NCBI RefSeq assembly: GCF_014640195.1 | Contig: NZ_BMGM01000005.1 | Location: 186,001 to 250,000, forward strand | Direction of reading: 5' to 3' | Length of the DNA stretch: 64,000 bases | Source of the DNA: Psychroflexus planctonicus | GTDB taxonomy: Bacteria > Bacteroidota > Bacteroidia > Flavobacteriales > Flavobacteriaceae | Translations under genes and position numbers: made by a program | Notes under the pieces: generated by a model | What the model was told of the DNA's origin: nothing | Database searches by the model: none | Seen by the model: only the letters and a program-made list of their open reading frames with translations | In this document: positions 9,561 to 18,375 of the stretch, in pieces | Position numbering within the stretch: the first letter of the stretch is position 1 | How the letters are laid out: each line of letters starts with the position of its first letter

Positions 9561-9593
9561 TTGTAGAGATGTTATAATATAGCATCTCTACAA
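9561..9593. repeat. Perfect 11-bp inverted repeat between scoA and scoB (REP-like hairpin)
   Basis: TTGTAGAGATG (9561-9571) and CATCTCTACAA (9583-9593) are exact reverse complements around an 11-base AT-rich loop. There is no T-run on the minus strand after it, so it does not look like a scoA terminator. Palindromes built on TGTAGAGA/TCTCTACA are, from memory, dispersed repeats in Bacteroidota; no second copy is seen in this window. Confidence 0.6.
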
Positions 9594-9607
9594 CCAAAAA
9601 AATCATA

Positions 9608-10303
9608 TTATTTCCTCACCGTTCGTTGCTCAATTCGTTTTTCGTAATTTTTTCCTTGGTAAATGCGTTGTACAAAAATGCCAGGAATGTGCACAAAATT
9701 AGGATCCAACTCGCCTGGTTTTACCAATTCTTCCACCTCAACAACTGTAATTTTTGCTGCTCCGCACATATTGGGATTGAAATTTCTAGCCGTTCCTTTA
9801 AAAATTAAATTTCCCGCTTCGTCTCCTTTCCATGCTTTTACAAAGGCAAAATCGGCTTTAAAAGCAAGTTCCATGATGTGCGGTTTACCATCGAATTCAC
9901 GTACTTCTTTTCCTTCTGCGACTTCGGTTCCGTAACCTGCTGGAGTATAAAATGCGGGTATTCCGTGTTGAGCCGCTCGACAACGTTCGGCTAAAGTTCC
10001 TTGCGGAATTAAATCTACCTCCAACTCACCACTGAGCATTTGACGTTCAAATTCAGCATTTTCGCCCACGTAGGAAGAAATCATTTTTTTGATTTGCTTT
10101 TGTTGAAGCAAAAGACCCAAGCCAAAATCGTCTACTCCTGCATTGTTTGAAATACAGGTCACATTTTTTACATTTCTGCGTACCAACTCGGCTATGCTAT
10201 TTTCTGCAATTCCGCTTAAACCGAAGCCACCCAACATAAAGGTCATTCCATCTTCAACCCCTTCGAGTGCTTCTTGAGCGTTTGCTACTACCTTTTTAAT
10301 CAT
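9608..10303 (-). CDS. scoA: 3-oxoacid CoA-transferase subunit A
   Basis: Alpha subunit (231 residues) of the two-subunit 3-oxoacid CoA-transferase. Near the start it has the family's glycine-rich loop [17 protein letters not shown], then VTCISNNAG and [19 protein letters not shown], followed by [27 protein letters not shown]. Length and motif order match intact subunits. It lies upstream of scoB on the same strand and would work with it in ketone-body or branched-chain and fatty-acid breakdown. The 258 bases upstream separate it from the divergent YefM-YoeB module. Confidence 0.93.
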   Translation of the reverse strand: MIKKVVANAQEALEGVEDGMTFMLGGFGLSGIAENSIAELVRRNVKNVTCISNNAGVDDFGLGLLLQQKQIKKMISSYVGENAEFERQMLSGELEVDLIPQGTLAERCRAAQHGIPAFYTPAGYGTEVAEGKEVREFDGKPHIMELAFKADFAFVKAWKGDEAGNLIFKGTARNFNPNMCGAAKITVVEVEELVKPGELDPNFVHIPGIFVQRIYQGKNYEKRIEQRTVRK

Positions 10304-10528
10304 CTTTCAAAATTTTAGTGAAAAATACTTAAATTTTAGGCTTTCGGCAAAAATTGACTGATAAAAATTAGTAATCTTGAAATTGCAAAGCAGCATAGTC
10401 AGAGTAAAGATATAAGGTCTTTCTTATTCAATATGCTTCACATTTTGTAGCATTCACGAATTCTTAGAAATATGAATTGGTTTTAATGGCTTGATGAATA
10501 GTCTATTTTAAATTCAAAAATCAAAATA

Positions 10529-10543
10529 TTGTACATATATTTG
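10529..10543 (+). promoter_or_regulatory. Promoter and operator core of the first YefM-YoeB module
   Basis: TATATTTG (10536-10543) fits the Bacteroidota -7 consensus TAnnTTTG, 18 bases before the antitoxin ATG. Immediately upstream, TGTACA (10530-10535) is the core hexamer known for YefM operators, and TTGTAC recurs just downstream at 10541-10546, so the antitoxin probably binds across the promoter. Confidence 0.5.
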
Positions 10544-10561
10544 TACTAAATGTAGTTTTCA

Positions 10562-10816
10562 ATGTTAACCACAAGTGTTTCAAATTTCAGAAAAGACATC
10601 AAGTCTTACATCGATAAAGTAATTAACAACTTTGAAACTTTAATTATTAATCGGGGAAAAAACTCGGGAATTGTTGTTATTTCTTTAGAAGAATACAATT
10701 CCTTGATGGCTACTCAGCACGAATTATCGTCTAAGAAAAACGAAAAACGACTTGATTCTGCTATAGAAAAAATCAACAGTAATAAAACTTTTAAAAAAGA
10801 ACTAATTTCAGATTAA
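10562..10816 (+). CDS. yefM: YefM/Phd-family antitoxin
   Basis: An 84-residue antitoxin. The N-terminal Phd/YefM fold is recognisable in MLTTSVSNFRKDIKSYIDKV, followed by NRGKNSGIVVISLEEYNSL, the strand-helix part typical of the family. The C-terminal third is charged and probably unfolded until it wraps around the toxin. The stop is one base before the toxin ATG, the usual arrangement. It should neutralise the YoeB product and repress its own promoter through the TGTACA-containing site just upstream. A related but distinct module occurs at 57128. Confidence 0.88.
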   Translation: MLTTSVSNFRKDIKSYIDKVINNFETLIINRGKNSGIVVISLEEYNSLMATQHELSSKKNEKRLDSAIEKINSNKTFKKELISD

Positions 10817-10817
10817 T

Positions 10818-11075
10818 ATGAAATATGTTTTTGTTGATGAATCTTGGGAAGATTATCTGTATTGGCAAAAAACAGATAAACGAAAACTGAAAAAAATTAA
10901 TCAATTATTAAAAGATATAGCTAGAAATCCTTTTGAAGGAATTGGCAAATCTGAGCCCTTAAAACACAAATATACTGGTTTTTGGTCAAGACGAATAGAT
11001 AGTGAGCACCGATTGATTTATAAATACAATGAAAATGAAATCCTAATCGCTAAATGTAGGTTTCATTATGATTAA
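10818..11075 (+). CDS. yoeB: YoeB-family mRNA interferase toxin
   Basis: An 85-residue Txe/YoeB toxin of the RelE superfamily, which cleaves mRNA in the ribosomal A site. Visible family residues are SWEDYLYWQKTD at the N-terminus, NPFEGIGKSEPLKH in the middle, then FWSRRIDSEHRLIYKY containing the catalytic Glu-His-Arg cluster, and the terminal CRFHYD with the conserved His-Tyr. All catalytic positions are present, so the toxin looks intact. It forms a two-gene operon with the antitoxin. It is similar to the second YoeB at 57377 over the whole length, but clearly not a recent duplicate. Confidence 0.9.
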   Translation: MKYVFVDESWEDYLYWQKTDKRKLKKINQLLKDIARNPFEGIGKSEPLKHKYTGFWSRRIDSEHRLIYKYNENEILIAKCRFHYD

Positions 11076-11089
11076 TCACCAACAGACTA

Positions 11090-12121
11090 CTATTTTTCAA
11101 GCATTTCAGTTGTAGCTACCGTTCTAAACCCAACATGGTCTGAACTGGAATTTTCGGCATTGCCCATTCTGGCTGAAATTCGAAAACTGGCACAGTAAGA
11201 CTCGTGGCATAAAAATGAACCGCCTTTGATGACGTGTTCTACTTCATTCGGATTGTTAGGACTGTATGATGTTTCTGCTCCTTTGGGGTTTTGGTGAATT
11301 GTATTTTGATCTAAATTGGCATAGTAATTTACGTTTAGGTAATCGCTTGTTATTTCCCAAACATTGCCCATCATATCATATATACCAAGTGAATTTGACG
11401 GATAAGATTTTACTGGGGCCACAAAATCAAATCCATCTTTAATTGGGTAATCGTCACCAAAAACCATTAATTTTTCTCGGATTCCGACAGCGGTTTGGGT
11501 AATGTACGGCATCAAATTATTTGGGATGCCGTTGGGTAATTCGCCAATTAAACCCGATTCATGTGCACCGATGGGATTAAAATATCGCAGGGAAATGGCT
11601 GAAAAATCAGGTTGAGCTTTAATCACATCATCTAAAATTTCTTCGGCTATTTTTTTGGTATTTCCATAAGGAGAAAAAGGACGCTGTGTAGGTTCGTTTT
11701 CGGTGATGGGTAAATTTTCTGGAGTTCCCTACACCGTTGCCGAAGATGAAAAAATAAAGTTTGAAATGGTATTTTCTTGTAGAGCTGATAGTAAATTTAT
11801 TAAAGAAAACAAGTTGTTTTGGTAGTACATCAAAGGTTTTTCAACCGATTCCCCTACTGCTTTATGCGCCGCAAAATGAATTACCGCTTTGGCGTCTTTA
11901 TGTTTTTTTATGACTGCATAAGCTTGCTGTTCGTCAGCTAAATTTACTTCTTCAAATTGAAGCAAAACGCTTGTTATTTGTTCAATTCTACTTAAGGATT
12001 TTTTTGAAGAATTGGACAAATCATCTACAATTACCACTTCAAAATTGTTTTCAATTAACTCAATTACAGTGTGTGAACCAATGTATCCACAACCACCAGT
12101 TACTATTACTTTAGCTTTCAT
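11090..12121 (-). pseudogene. galE: galE pseudogene: in-frame amber stop and 3' fusion to a formylglycine-generating-enzyme-like tail
   Basis: Read from 12121, the frame gives a normal UDP-glucose 4-epimerase N-terminus (KVIVTGGCGYIGSHTVIEL, an NAD-binding Rossmann motif) up to SSSATV. The next codon, Tyr in the family (TVYG), is TAG at 11729-11731. The same frame then continues without shift through GalE residues, including the catalytic SPYGNTK, the substrate loop LRYFNPIGAH and VFGDDYP. At about 11430-11446 the match switches abruptly to the C-terminal third of a sulfatase-modifying-factor protein: APVKSYPSNSLGIYDMMGNVWE, then KGGSFLCHESYC with both cysteines that bind copper in true FGEs, ending HVGFRTV. 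About 110 C-terminal GalE residues are missing. It is divergent from the GntR regulator of the intact galactose genes. A functional epimerase must be encoded elsewhere. Confidence 0.9.
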
Positions 12122-12158
12122 AAGAATAAATTTTAAAACACAATAGTAGGATTTTTCA

Positions 12159-12191
12159 AACTAACAACCAACCAGTACCTACCAGTTAGTT
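12159..12191. promoter_or_regulatory. Candidate operator shared by gntR and galE
   Basis: In the 99-bp divergent intergenic region, AACTAAC (12159-12165) and GTTAGTT (12185-12191) form a perfect 7-bp inverted repeat 19 bases apart. Between them lies a direct repeat of ACCAGT (12171-12176 and 12181-12186). This sits at about the -33 position of the regulator's promoter, so self-repression by the GntR protein and joint control of both directions is plausible. Confidence 0.45.
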
Positions 12192-12208
12192 TTATTGAAA
12201 TATTAATT

Positions 12209-12216
12209 TATATTTG
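12209..12216 (+). promoter_or_regulatory. -7 promoter box of the galactose regulator gene, placed for a leaderless transcript
   Basis: TATATTTG is an exact match to the Bacteroidota -7 consensus and ends four bases before the ATG at 12221. With the usual distance from box to transcription start, the mRNA would begin at or next to the start codon. Confidence 0.5.
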
Positions 12217-12220
12217 CTTT

Positions 12221-13219
12221 ATGAGTTTGGTCAATCTGAATACAAAATCGAGCGTGCCTAAGTACCGGCAAATTGTTTCTTCTATTGAAGAAGCCATTTT
12301 GGCGGGAAATTTAAAAAAAGGCGATCAGCTTCCTTCCTTAAATAGCGTCAAAAATAGGCATTCAGTTTCTAGAGACACCGTTTTAGTAGCTTTTAATGAA
12401 TTAAAAAATCGTGGCATTATTACTTCCCGAGCTGGAAAAGGCTATTTTGTAAGTAGTGAAGAAGTAGCGATTGCACAAAAAATATTCGTATTGTTTGATG
12501 AGTTGAACGCCTTTAAAGAAGATTTGTACAATTCTATTATTCAATCTTTTGGCGATCACATTCAAATAGATGTCTACTTTCATCATTTTAATGAAAAAAT
12601 CTTTTCGCAGATTATTCATGAAAACCTGGGTGATTATAGTTACTATGTGATTATGCCTGCTAACCTTAAAAATACGGAAGTGGCCTTGGCTGAGCTTCAA
12701 CAAGATAAAGTTTTTATGTTGGACCAAGTGCATCCTGAGCATGCTAATTTTCCGGCAGTGTATCAAAATTTTGAAAAAGATGTTTTTGAAGGGCTTTTTC
12801 AACTAAAAAATAAAATTAAAGTCTACAAAAAATTCAATTTAATTTATTCTGAAAACAAGCAACCCAAAGGAATTCTTGACGGGTTTTTGAAATTTTGTAC
12901 TACCGCTAAAGTTCCTTATCAGATTTTAAATACATTTGAAGCAGAAAGCATTCAAAAAAACGAAGCGTATTTTGTTTTGGAGGACAAGCCGCTGATCCAA
13001 ATCATCAAACAAATGAAGGCTAATGAATTTGAGTTTGTAAAAGATATTGGAATGATTTCCTATAACGATTCACTTTTAAAAGAAGTGATTGAAGGTGGAA
13101 TTACCACCATTTCAACCGATTTTAAATTGATGGGAAAACAACTCGCAGAAATGATAAAAAACAATACCCCTAGACGAATTGCCAATACAAGTCAGTTGCG
13201 ACTTCGAAAATCAATTTAA
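12221..13219 (+). CDS. GntR-family transcriptional regulator with LacI-like sugar-binding domain
   Basis: A 332-residue regulator, probably of the galactose locus. Residues 8-75 are a winged helix-turn-helix of the GntR type (SVPKYRQIVSSIEEAI, then GDQLPSLNSV, SVSRDTVLVAFNELKNRGII, GKGYFV). From about residue 80 to the end the sequence resembles the periplasmic-binding-protein fold used by LacI-type effector domains (FKLMGKQLAEMI near the end), a combination typical of Bacteroidota sugar regulators. It is divergent from the broken galE and is followed by the epimerase gene, whose GTG start lies two bases beyond this stop, so it is the first gene of the gal operon. Effector sugar is inferred from context. 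Confidence 0.85.
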   Translation: MSLVNLNTKSSVPKYRQIVSSIEEAILAGNLKKGDQLPSLNSVKNRHSVSRDTVLVAFNELKNRGIITSRAGKGYFVSSEEVAIAQKIFVLFDELNAFKEDLYNSIIQSFGDHIQIDVYFHHFNEKIFSQIIHENLGDYSYYVIMPANLKNTEVALAELQQDKVFMLDQVHPEHANFPAVYQNFEKDVFEGLFQLKNKIKVYKKFNLIYSENKQPKGILDGFLKFCTTAKVPYQILNTFEAESIQKNEAYFVLEDKPLIQIIKQMKANEFEFVKDIGMISYNDSLLKEVIEGGITTISTDFKLMGKQLAEMIKNNTPRRIANTSQLRLRKSI

Positions 13220-13220
13220 T

Positions 13221-14114
13221 GTGAAAACAAAAGAACACATCAAGCCCAATTTAGAAGGTGAATTAAGCCTTACAAGTCCTAATGGAAAAATGCAAGCAAC
13301 ATTTTCATTAAAAGAAGGCGGACGCTTGAAATCGCTTCATTACAAAGGCAAAGCTGTTATTGCTGACCCAGAAAATTCTCCATATACCAATCACTTTGCT
13401 TCTTCTGTGTTGTTTCCATTTGCAAACCGAATTAAAGATGGAAAATATAATTTTGAAGGAAAAGATTTTCAACTGGATAGCAACGAAAAGGATAGTACAA
13501 ATGCAATACATGGCCTGATTTACGACAAGCAATTTCAATTAGCTAAGAAGGATACAAATCAAGATAATTCTAGCATTCATTTAGTTTACGAAGAACAAAA
13601 CCCACCACAGGGTTTTCCTTTTGCCTTTGCAATTGAATTAACGTACAGACTAAACGATAAAAATTTTGAACTGATTATAAAAGTTGAAAATAAAAGTCTT
13701 CAAAATTTTCCGTTTACTTTAGGTTGGCATCCTTATTTTGTAGTAACCAACTTAAACCATTGCATGCTAGAGTTTGATAGTTTAAAACGAATTTTATTCA
13801 ATCAAGAACAAATTACCATTGGCATTACCAACGGATTTGCTCCAAGACCATTTCCTTTGAAAAACCCATATTTAGACGATTGTTTTGTACTTCACGATAA
13901 AAAAGTAAGCTTTAAAACTCCTGATTATCAAATAGAATTTAACAACAGTAATCATTCTAAATATTTACAGTTGTATTCACCACCAAATGAAGAACGAATT
14001 GCTATTGAACCTATGACTGGAATTTCAGATAGCTTCAACAATAAAAAAGGGATGAAAGTTTTAAATCCAAACGAAATATTTGTAGAAAAGTGGAAAATAA
14101 ATTTTATAAACTAA
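13221..14114 (+). CDS. galM: Aldose 1-epimerase (galactose mutarotase family)
   Basis: Interconverts the alpha and beta anomers of galactose or glucose, feeding the alpha form to galactokinase. The protein has the family's features in order: FANRIKDGKYNFEGKDFQL, NAIHGLIYDK with the conserved His, LGWHPYF with the second catalytic His, and IAIEPMTGISDSFN with the catalytic Glu. I place the start at the GTG at 13221, two bases after the regulator stop; the in-frame TTG at 13179 would overlap the regulator by 41 bases and add residues not typical of the family. Length is 297 residues. Position in the gal operon supports a galactose role. Confidence 0.85.
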   Translation: MKTKEHIKPNLEGELSLTSPNGKMQATFSLKEGGRLKSLHYKGKAVIADPENSPYTNHFASSVLFPFANRIKDGKYNFEGKDFQLDSNEKDSTNAIHGLIYDKQFQLAKKDTNQDNSSIHLVYEEQNPPQGFPFAFAIELTYRLNDKNFELIIKVENKSLQNFPFTLGWHPYFVVTNLNHCMLEFDSLKRILFNQEQITIGITNGFAPRPFPLKNPYLDDCFVLHDKKVSFKTPDYQIEFNNSNHSKYLQLYSPPNEERIAIEPMTGISDSFNNKKGMKVLNPNEIFVEKWKINFIN

Positions 14115-14129
14115 CCTAAAACCTAACAT

Positions 14130-15782
14130 ATGTCAACCAATTTCGAACTCTTAGATTATGTAATATTTATCGGTTACGCCATCCTAATCTTAGGGATTGG
14201 ACTGTGGGTATCGAGAGATAAAAAAGGCCATCAAAAAACGGCTGAAGATTATTTTTTAGCTAGTAAATCGCTTCCTTGGTGGGCAATTGGTGCTTCTTTA
14301 ATTGCAGCTAATATTTCAGCAGAACAATTTATCGGCATGTCTGGCTCTGGTTTTGCATCGGGTTTAGCCATTGCTTCTTACGAATGGATGGCCGCCATCA
14401 CGTTGATTATTGTGGGTAAATATTTCTTGCCTATTTTTATTAAAAAAGGAATTTACACCATTCCTGGGTTTGTAGAAAGTAGGTACTCAACCAACCTAAA
14501 AACCATATTAGCTGTTTTTTGGATTGCATTATACGTTTTTGTTAATTTAGCTTCAGTATTGTATTTAGGTGCATTGGCTTTAGAAACCATCATCGGTGTT
14601 CCTATGTTGTACGGCGTAATTGGTTTAGCACTATTTTCAGCGGCCTATTCGTTGTATGGTGGATTGTCAGCCGTGGCTTGGACCGATGTTATTCAAGTTG
14701 TATTTTTGGTTTTAGGTGGAGTAGTAACCACCTATCTTGCACTCAATACCGTTTCTGGTGGCGATGGTGTTATCGCTGGGTTTAAAGTAATTTACGAAGA
14801 AGTACCAGGTCGATTTGAAATGATTCTGGACAAGTCTAATCCAGAATACAAAAACCTACCCGGATTAGGCGTTCTAGTTGGTGGAATGTGGGTTGCTAAT
14901 TTGTATTATTGGGGGTTCAACCAATACATCATTCAGCGTACTTTGGCGGCTAAATCACTTAAGGAATCGCAGAAAGGAATTTTGTTTGCGGCTTTTCTAA
15001 AATTAATTATTCCTGTAATTGTGGTTATCCCCGGAATTGCAGCCTATGTAATCGTAAACGACCCAGAATTACTAGCAAGTTTAGGCGAAATTGGACAGAA
15101 AAATTTACCTAGCGTTCAAGAAGCAGACAAAGCTTATCCGTGGTTGCTTCAACTTTTACCTGTTGGTTTAAAAGGCTTAGCTTTTGCTGCACTTTCTGCT
15201 GCAATTGTTTCTTCTTTAGCTTCTATGCTGAATTCCACTTCTACCATTTTTACCATGGATATTTACAAGCCTTACATCAATACCAATGCAGATGATAAAA
15301 CTACGGTAAATGTAGGACGATTATCAGCTGGAGTTGCTTTGGTAATCGGTTGTATTGTAGCGCCACTTTTGGGCGGAATAGATCAAGCTTTTCAATACAT
15401 CCAAGAATATACTGGTATAGTAAGCCCAGGTATTTTAGCCGTATTTTTACTAGGATTGTTCTGGAAAAAAACAACCAACAAAGCAGCCATTGTGGGTGTA
15501 TTGAGTTCCATTCCGATAGCCATGTACTTTAAAGTTGGTGCAAAGGAATGGTCAACGCATCCTGCTTTTGTAAATGTTCCATTTTTAGACCAAATGGGCT
15601 ATACTTTACTATTAACCATGTTGATTATTGCAGTGTATAGTTATATTCAGCATAAAGGCAAAGATGACGAAAAAGGCATTCCGATTACAAAAGAATTGTT
15701 TAAAACATCACCCCTATTTAATATTGGTGCGTTTGCTATCATGATTATATTGGTTGTGCTATATGCCATGTTTTGGTCATAA
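14130..15782 (+). CDS. Sodium/sugar symporter (SSS family, SGLT-like)
   Basis: A 550-residue polytopic membrane protein with about 14 hydrophobic segments. The SSS signature is clear: DYFLASKSLPWWAIGASLIAANISAEQFIGMSG near residues 38-70, GGLSAVAWTDVIQVV near 175-190 and AALSAAIVSSLASMLNSTSTIFTMDIYKP near 355-380, which includes the helix-8 sodium-site serines. It is most like vSGLT, the sodium/galactose carrier, in these motifs. It lies between the epimerase and galactokinase genes, so galactose uptake into the cytoplasm is the likely job. Spacing to both neighbours (15 and 48 bases) fits one operon. Confidence 0.92.
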   Translation: MSTNFELLDYVIFIGYAILILGIGLWVSRDKKGHQKTAEDYFLASKSLPWWAIGASLIAANISAEQFIGMSGSGFASGLAIASYEWMAAITLIIVGKYFLPIFIKKGIYTIPGFVESRYSTNLKTILAVFWIALYVFVNLASVLYLGALALETIIGVPMLYGVIGLALFSAAYSLYGGLSAVAWTDVIQVVFLVLGGVVTTYLALNTVSGGDGVIAGFKVIYEEVPGRFEMILDKSNPEYKNLPGLGVLVGGMWVANLYYWGFNQYIIQRTLAAKSLKESQKGILFAAFLKLIIPVIVVIPGIAAYVIVNDPELLASLGEIGQKNLPSVQEADKAYPWLLQLLPVGLKGLAFAALSAAIVSSLASMLNSTSTIFTMDIYKPYINTNADDKTTVNVGRLSAGVALVIGCIVAPLLGGIDQAFQYIQEYTGIVSPGILAVFLLGLFWKKTTNKAAIVGVLSSIPIAMYFKVGAKEWSTHPAFVNVPFLDQMGYTLLLTMLIIAVYSYIQHKGKDDEKGIPITKELFKTSPLFNIGAFAIMIILVVLYAMFWS

Positions 15783-15830
15783 TGCAATCATTTTGAAAAC
15801 TGAAAAAGCAGAGCATCTAAATCATTAGTT

Positions 15831-16979
15831 ATGAAGATAAAACTGATTAGTAATGTAAAAAAGAAGTTTAAAGAACTGTATAATAAAACGGAAGTGATGG
15901 TTTTTTCACCTGGAAGAATTAACCTTATTGGCGAACATACAGATTATAACGATGGTTATACTTTTCCTGCGGCGATCAATAAAGGAATTGCTTTAGCTAT
16001 AGCAAAAACAGATAAAGAAACATCAACCGCATTTGCTTTAGACAAAGATGAAAGCTACTCCTTTTCTTTGAAAGAAGTGAAACCCTTAAACAAAGGTGGT
16101 TGGCGAAATTACATTTTAGGGGTAGTTGGTGAGCTTCAAAAAAAAGGAATTGAGCTTGGGAATTTCAATCTTGTTTTTTCAGGAAATATTCCAGGTGGTG
16201 CGGGAATGTCTTCTTCTGCTGCTTTAGAAAACAGCGTGGTTTTTGCCTTAAACGAATTGTTTCAATTGAATTTGAGCAAAAACGAAATGATATTGATTTC
16301 GCAAAAAGCAGAGCATAATTTTGCCGGTGTACATTGTGGAATTATGGATCAATATGCCAGTATGTTCGGCGAAAAGAAAAGTGCATTATTGATGGATTGC
16401 CGAAGCATTTCTTCGGAAGCATTTCAAATTGATTTTAAAGAATACAAACTATTGCTTATCAATACCAACGTAAAACACAATCTATCTGAAAGTGCTTACA
16501 ACAATCGAAGGTTGGTGTGTGAAAAAGTGTCTGAAATGTTGAAAGTTCCTGCCTTAAGAGATGCAACAGAGCAAGGTTTGATGCGTATCAAAAATCAACT
16601 TAAAGAAGAAGATTTTCAGAAAGCCTTGTACGTTATTCAAGAAAACAAACGGGTGAGAGCATTTACCGCTGCAGTAGAAAATAACGACATTAAAACCATT
16701 GGCGAATTGTTGTATCAATCGCATGAAGGTTTAAGTGAACAATACCAAGTGAGTTGTGCTGAATTGGACTTTTTGGTTGGTTTTGCAAAAACTTCATCTG
16801 CAGTTATCGGAGCAAGAATGATGGGTGGCGGTTTTGGTGGTTGCACCATTAATTTGGTGCATAAAAAGCAACTTAAAAACTTCAAAAAAGAAGTAAGTCA
16901 GGCTTTTAAAGAAGCATTTAATAAAGATTGCTCCATTTACAAAGTCAAGCTTTCTAAAGGAACCTATTTAGTAGACTAA
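15831..16979 (+). CDS. galK: Galactokinase
   Basis: Phosphorylates alpha-galactose to galactose 1-phosphate with ATP, the first Leloir step. All three GHMP-kinase motifs are present: FSPGRINLIGEHTDYNDGY near residue 25 (the galactokinase signature), the ATP loop GGAGMSSSAALENS near residue 122, and GGGFGGCTINLV near residue 327. The catalytic Asp lies in CGIMDQYASMFG. Length (382 residues) is normal. It is 48 bases after the transporter and 11 bases before galT in the same operon. Confidence 0.97.
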   Translation: MKIKLISNVKKKFKELYNKTEVMVFSPGRINLIGEHTDYNDGYTFPAAINKGIALAIAKTDKETSTAFALDKDESYSFSLKEVKPLNKGGWRNYILGVVGELQKKGIELGNFNLVFSGNIPGGAGMSSSAALENSVVFALNELFQLNLSKNEMILISQKAEHNFAGVHCGIMDQYASMFGEKKSALLMDCRSISSEAFQIDFKEYKLLLINTNVKHNLSESAYNNRRLVCEKVSEMLKVPALRDATEQGLMRIKNQLKEEDFQKALYVIQENKRVRAFTAAVENNDIKTIGELLYQSHEGLSEQYQVSCAELDFLVGFAKTSSAVIGARMMGGGFGGCTINLVHKKQLKNFKKEVSQAFKEAFNKDCSIYKVKLSKGTYLVD

Positions 16980-16990
16980 AACACGAAATC

Positions 16991-18022
16991 ATGAATACAG
17001 ATTTACAAGATTTTTCGCACAGAAGATATAATATTTTAACCGGAGAATGGGTGTTGGTTTCTCCACATCGAACCAAAAGGCCTTGGCAAGGCAAACAAGA
17101 AGAAGTAGCTAACGAAGCGAGACCTGCACACGACCCTGATTGTTATTTATGTGCTGGAAATACACGTATTAATGGCGAAGTAAATCCAGATTACAAAGAC
17201 GTATTTGTATTTACTAATGATTTTGCTGCTCTACAATCAGACACCAAAGAATTTAAAGTTAATGATGGCTTGCTTCTAGCAGAAAGTGAAAGCGGTATTT
17301 GCAAAGTCATCTGTTTTAGTCCAGACCACTCCAAAAGCCTTCCTGATATGGCAGTTGAAGACATTACAAAAGTGGTAAAAGCCTGGCAAAAAGAATATAA
17401 AGAATTGGGTTCAGAAGCTCATATTAATCACGTTCAAATTTTCGAAAATAAAGGTGCGGTCATGGGTTGTAGCAATCCACATCCGCATGGTCAAATATGG
17501 AGCCAATCTACCATTCCAAATGAAGCTGCTAAGAAACATAAACATCAAGCCAAATACTATCAAAAAAACAAGCGTAGTTTATTAGGCGATTATTTAAAAC
17601 AAGAATTGAAATTACAAGAGCGTATTATTTACGAAAATGATCATTTTGTTGTACTTGCTCCATTTTGGGCAGTATGGCCATTTGAAGTAATGATTACTCC
17701 AAAAAAACACTACCAGAGCATATTAGACTTATCTGAAGAAGAAGCTATGGCGTATGCGGAAGCAATTTCGGTTTTAACCAAAGCTTACGATCAATTATTC
17801 AATTGTTCGTTTCCCTATTCAGCGGGAATTCATCAAGCGCCAACCAACGGTGAAGCAAATGAACACTGGCATTGGCACATGAGTTTTTATCCACCACTTT
17901 TACGCAGCGCAACCGTGAAGAAATTTATGGTAGGCTACGAAATGTTTGGAACCCCACAACGCGATATTACAGCTGAGCAAGCTTGTGAAAGATTGAAAAA
18001 GTTAACCGCCATTATTCACTGA
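16991..18022 (+). CDS. galT: Galactose-1-phosphate uridylyltransferase
   Basis: Exchanges UMP between UDP-glucose and galactose 1-phosphate, the second Leloir step. The active-site motif NPHPHGQIW with the nucleophilic His is intact near residue 160, followed by the family's WPFEVMITPKKH and the C-terminal HWHWHMSFYPP. Two zinc-binding cysteines occur in DPDCYLCAGN near residue 50. Length (343 residues) is full. It is the last gene of the gal operon. Because galE next to the operon is broken, the UDP-galactose made here needs an epimerase from another locus to re-enter the pathway. Confidence 0.96.
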   Translation: MNTDLQDFSHRRYNILTGEWVLVSPHRTKRPWQGKQEEVANEARPAHDPDCYLCAGNTRINGEVNPDYKDVFVFTNDFAALQSDTKEFKVNDGLLLAESESGICKVICFSPDHSKSLPDMAVEDITKVVKAWQKEYKELGSEAHINHVQIFENKGAVMGCSNPHPHGQIWSQSTIPNEAAKKHKHQAKYYQKNKRSLLGDYLKQELKLQERIIYENDHFVVLAPFWAVWPFEVMITPKKHYQSILDLSEEEAMAYAEAISVLTKAYDQLFNCSFPYSAGIHQAPTNGEANEHWHWHMSFYPPLLRSATVKKFMVGYEMFGTPQRDITAEQACERLKKLTAIIH

Positions 18023-18375
18023 TTTTAATAATCTTGTTGTTTTTGGCGGTTAACCCCGATTTAGAAAAACTCAAATTTGAGGCACGAAAATTCTAGTTTT
18101 TCTTAGTCGCTACAAGGCGTAAATACTTTTTGAATGAATATTACGGGCTAATCTAATAAGCTCCATTTTTTTAACTAACCTACTATTTTCAAATAGTTTG
18201 CTGTGGTCTCATATTGTATAGCCTTCAGTGATGTACATCATTGCAATATGAAAAATTACTGTGTTTTATACAATAGCCTGTAAGCGTAGATGTTAAACAA
18301 TGTTATTATGCTTTACTTCTTTCGTAACATTATACAGCTTTGAAGTCACTGACTTCGCAGAGCAAATAATTGAAC
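18023..18375. other. Non-coding interval between convergent galT and manA with nested inverted repeats
   Basis: I find no gene in these 353 bases. The middle part is structured: CATATTG (18210-18216) pairs with CAATATG (18244-18250), TTGTATA (18214-18220) pairs with TATACAA (18267-18273), and TGATGTACATCA (18229-18240) is a perfect 12-bp palindrome between them. No strong T-run follows on either strand, so it is not a textbook terminator, although it sits where one is expected. Confidence 0.4.
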
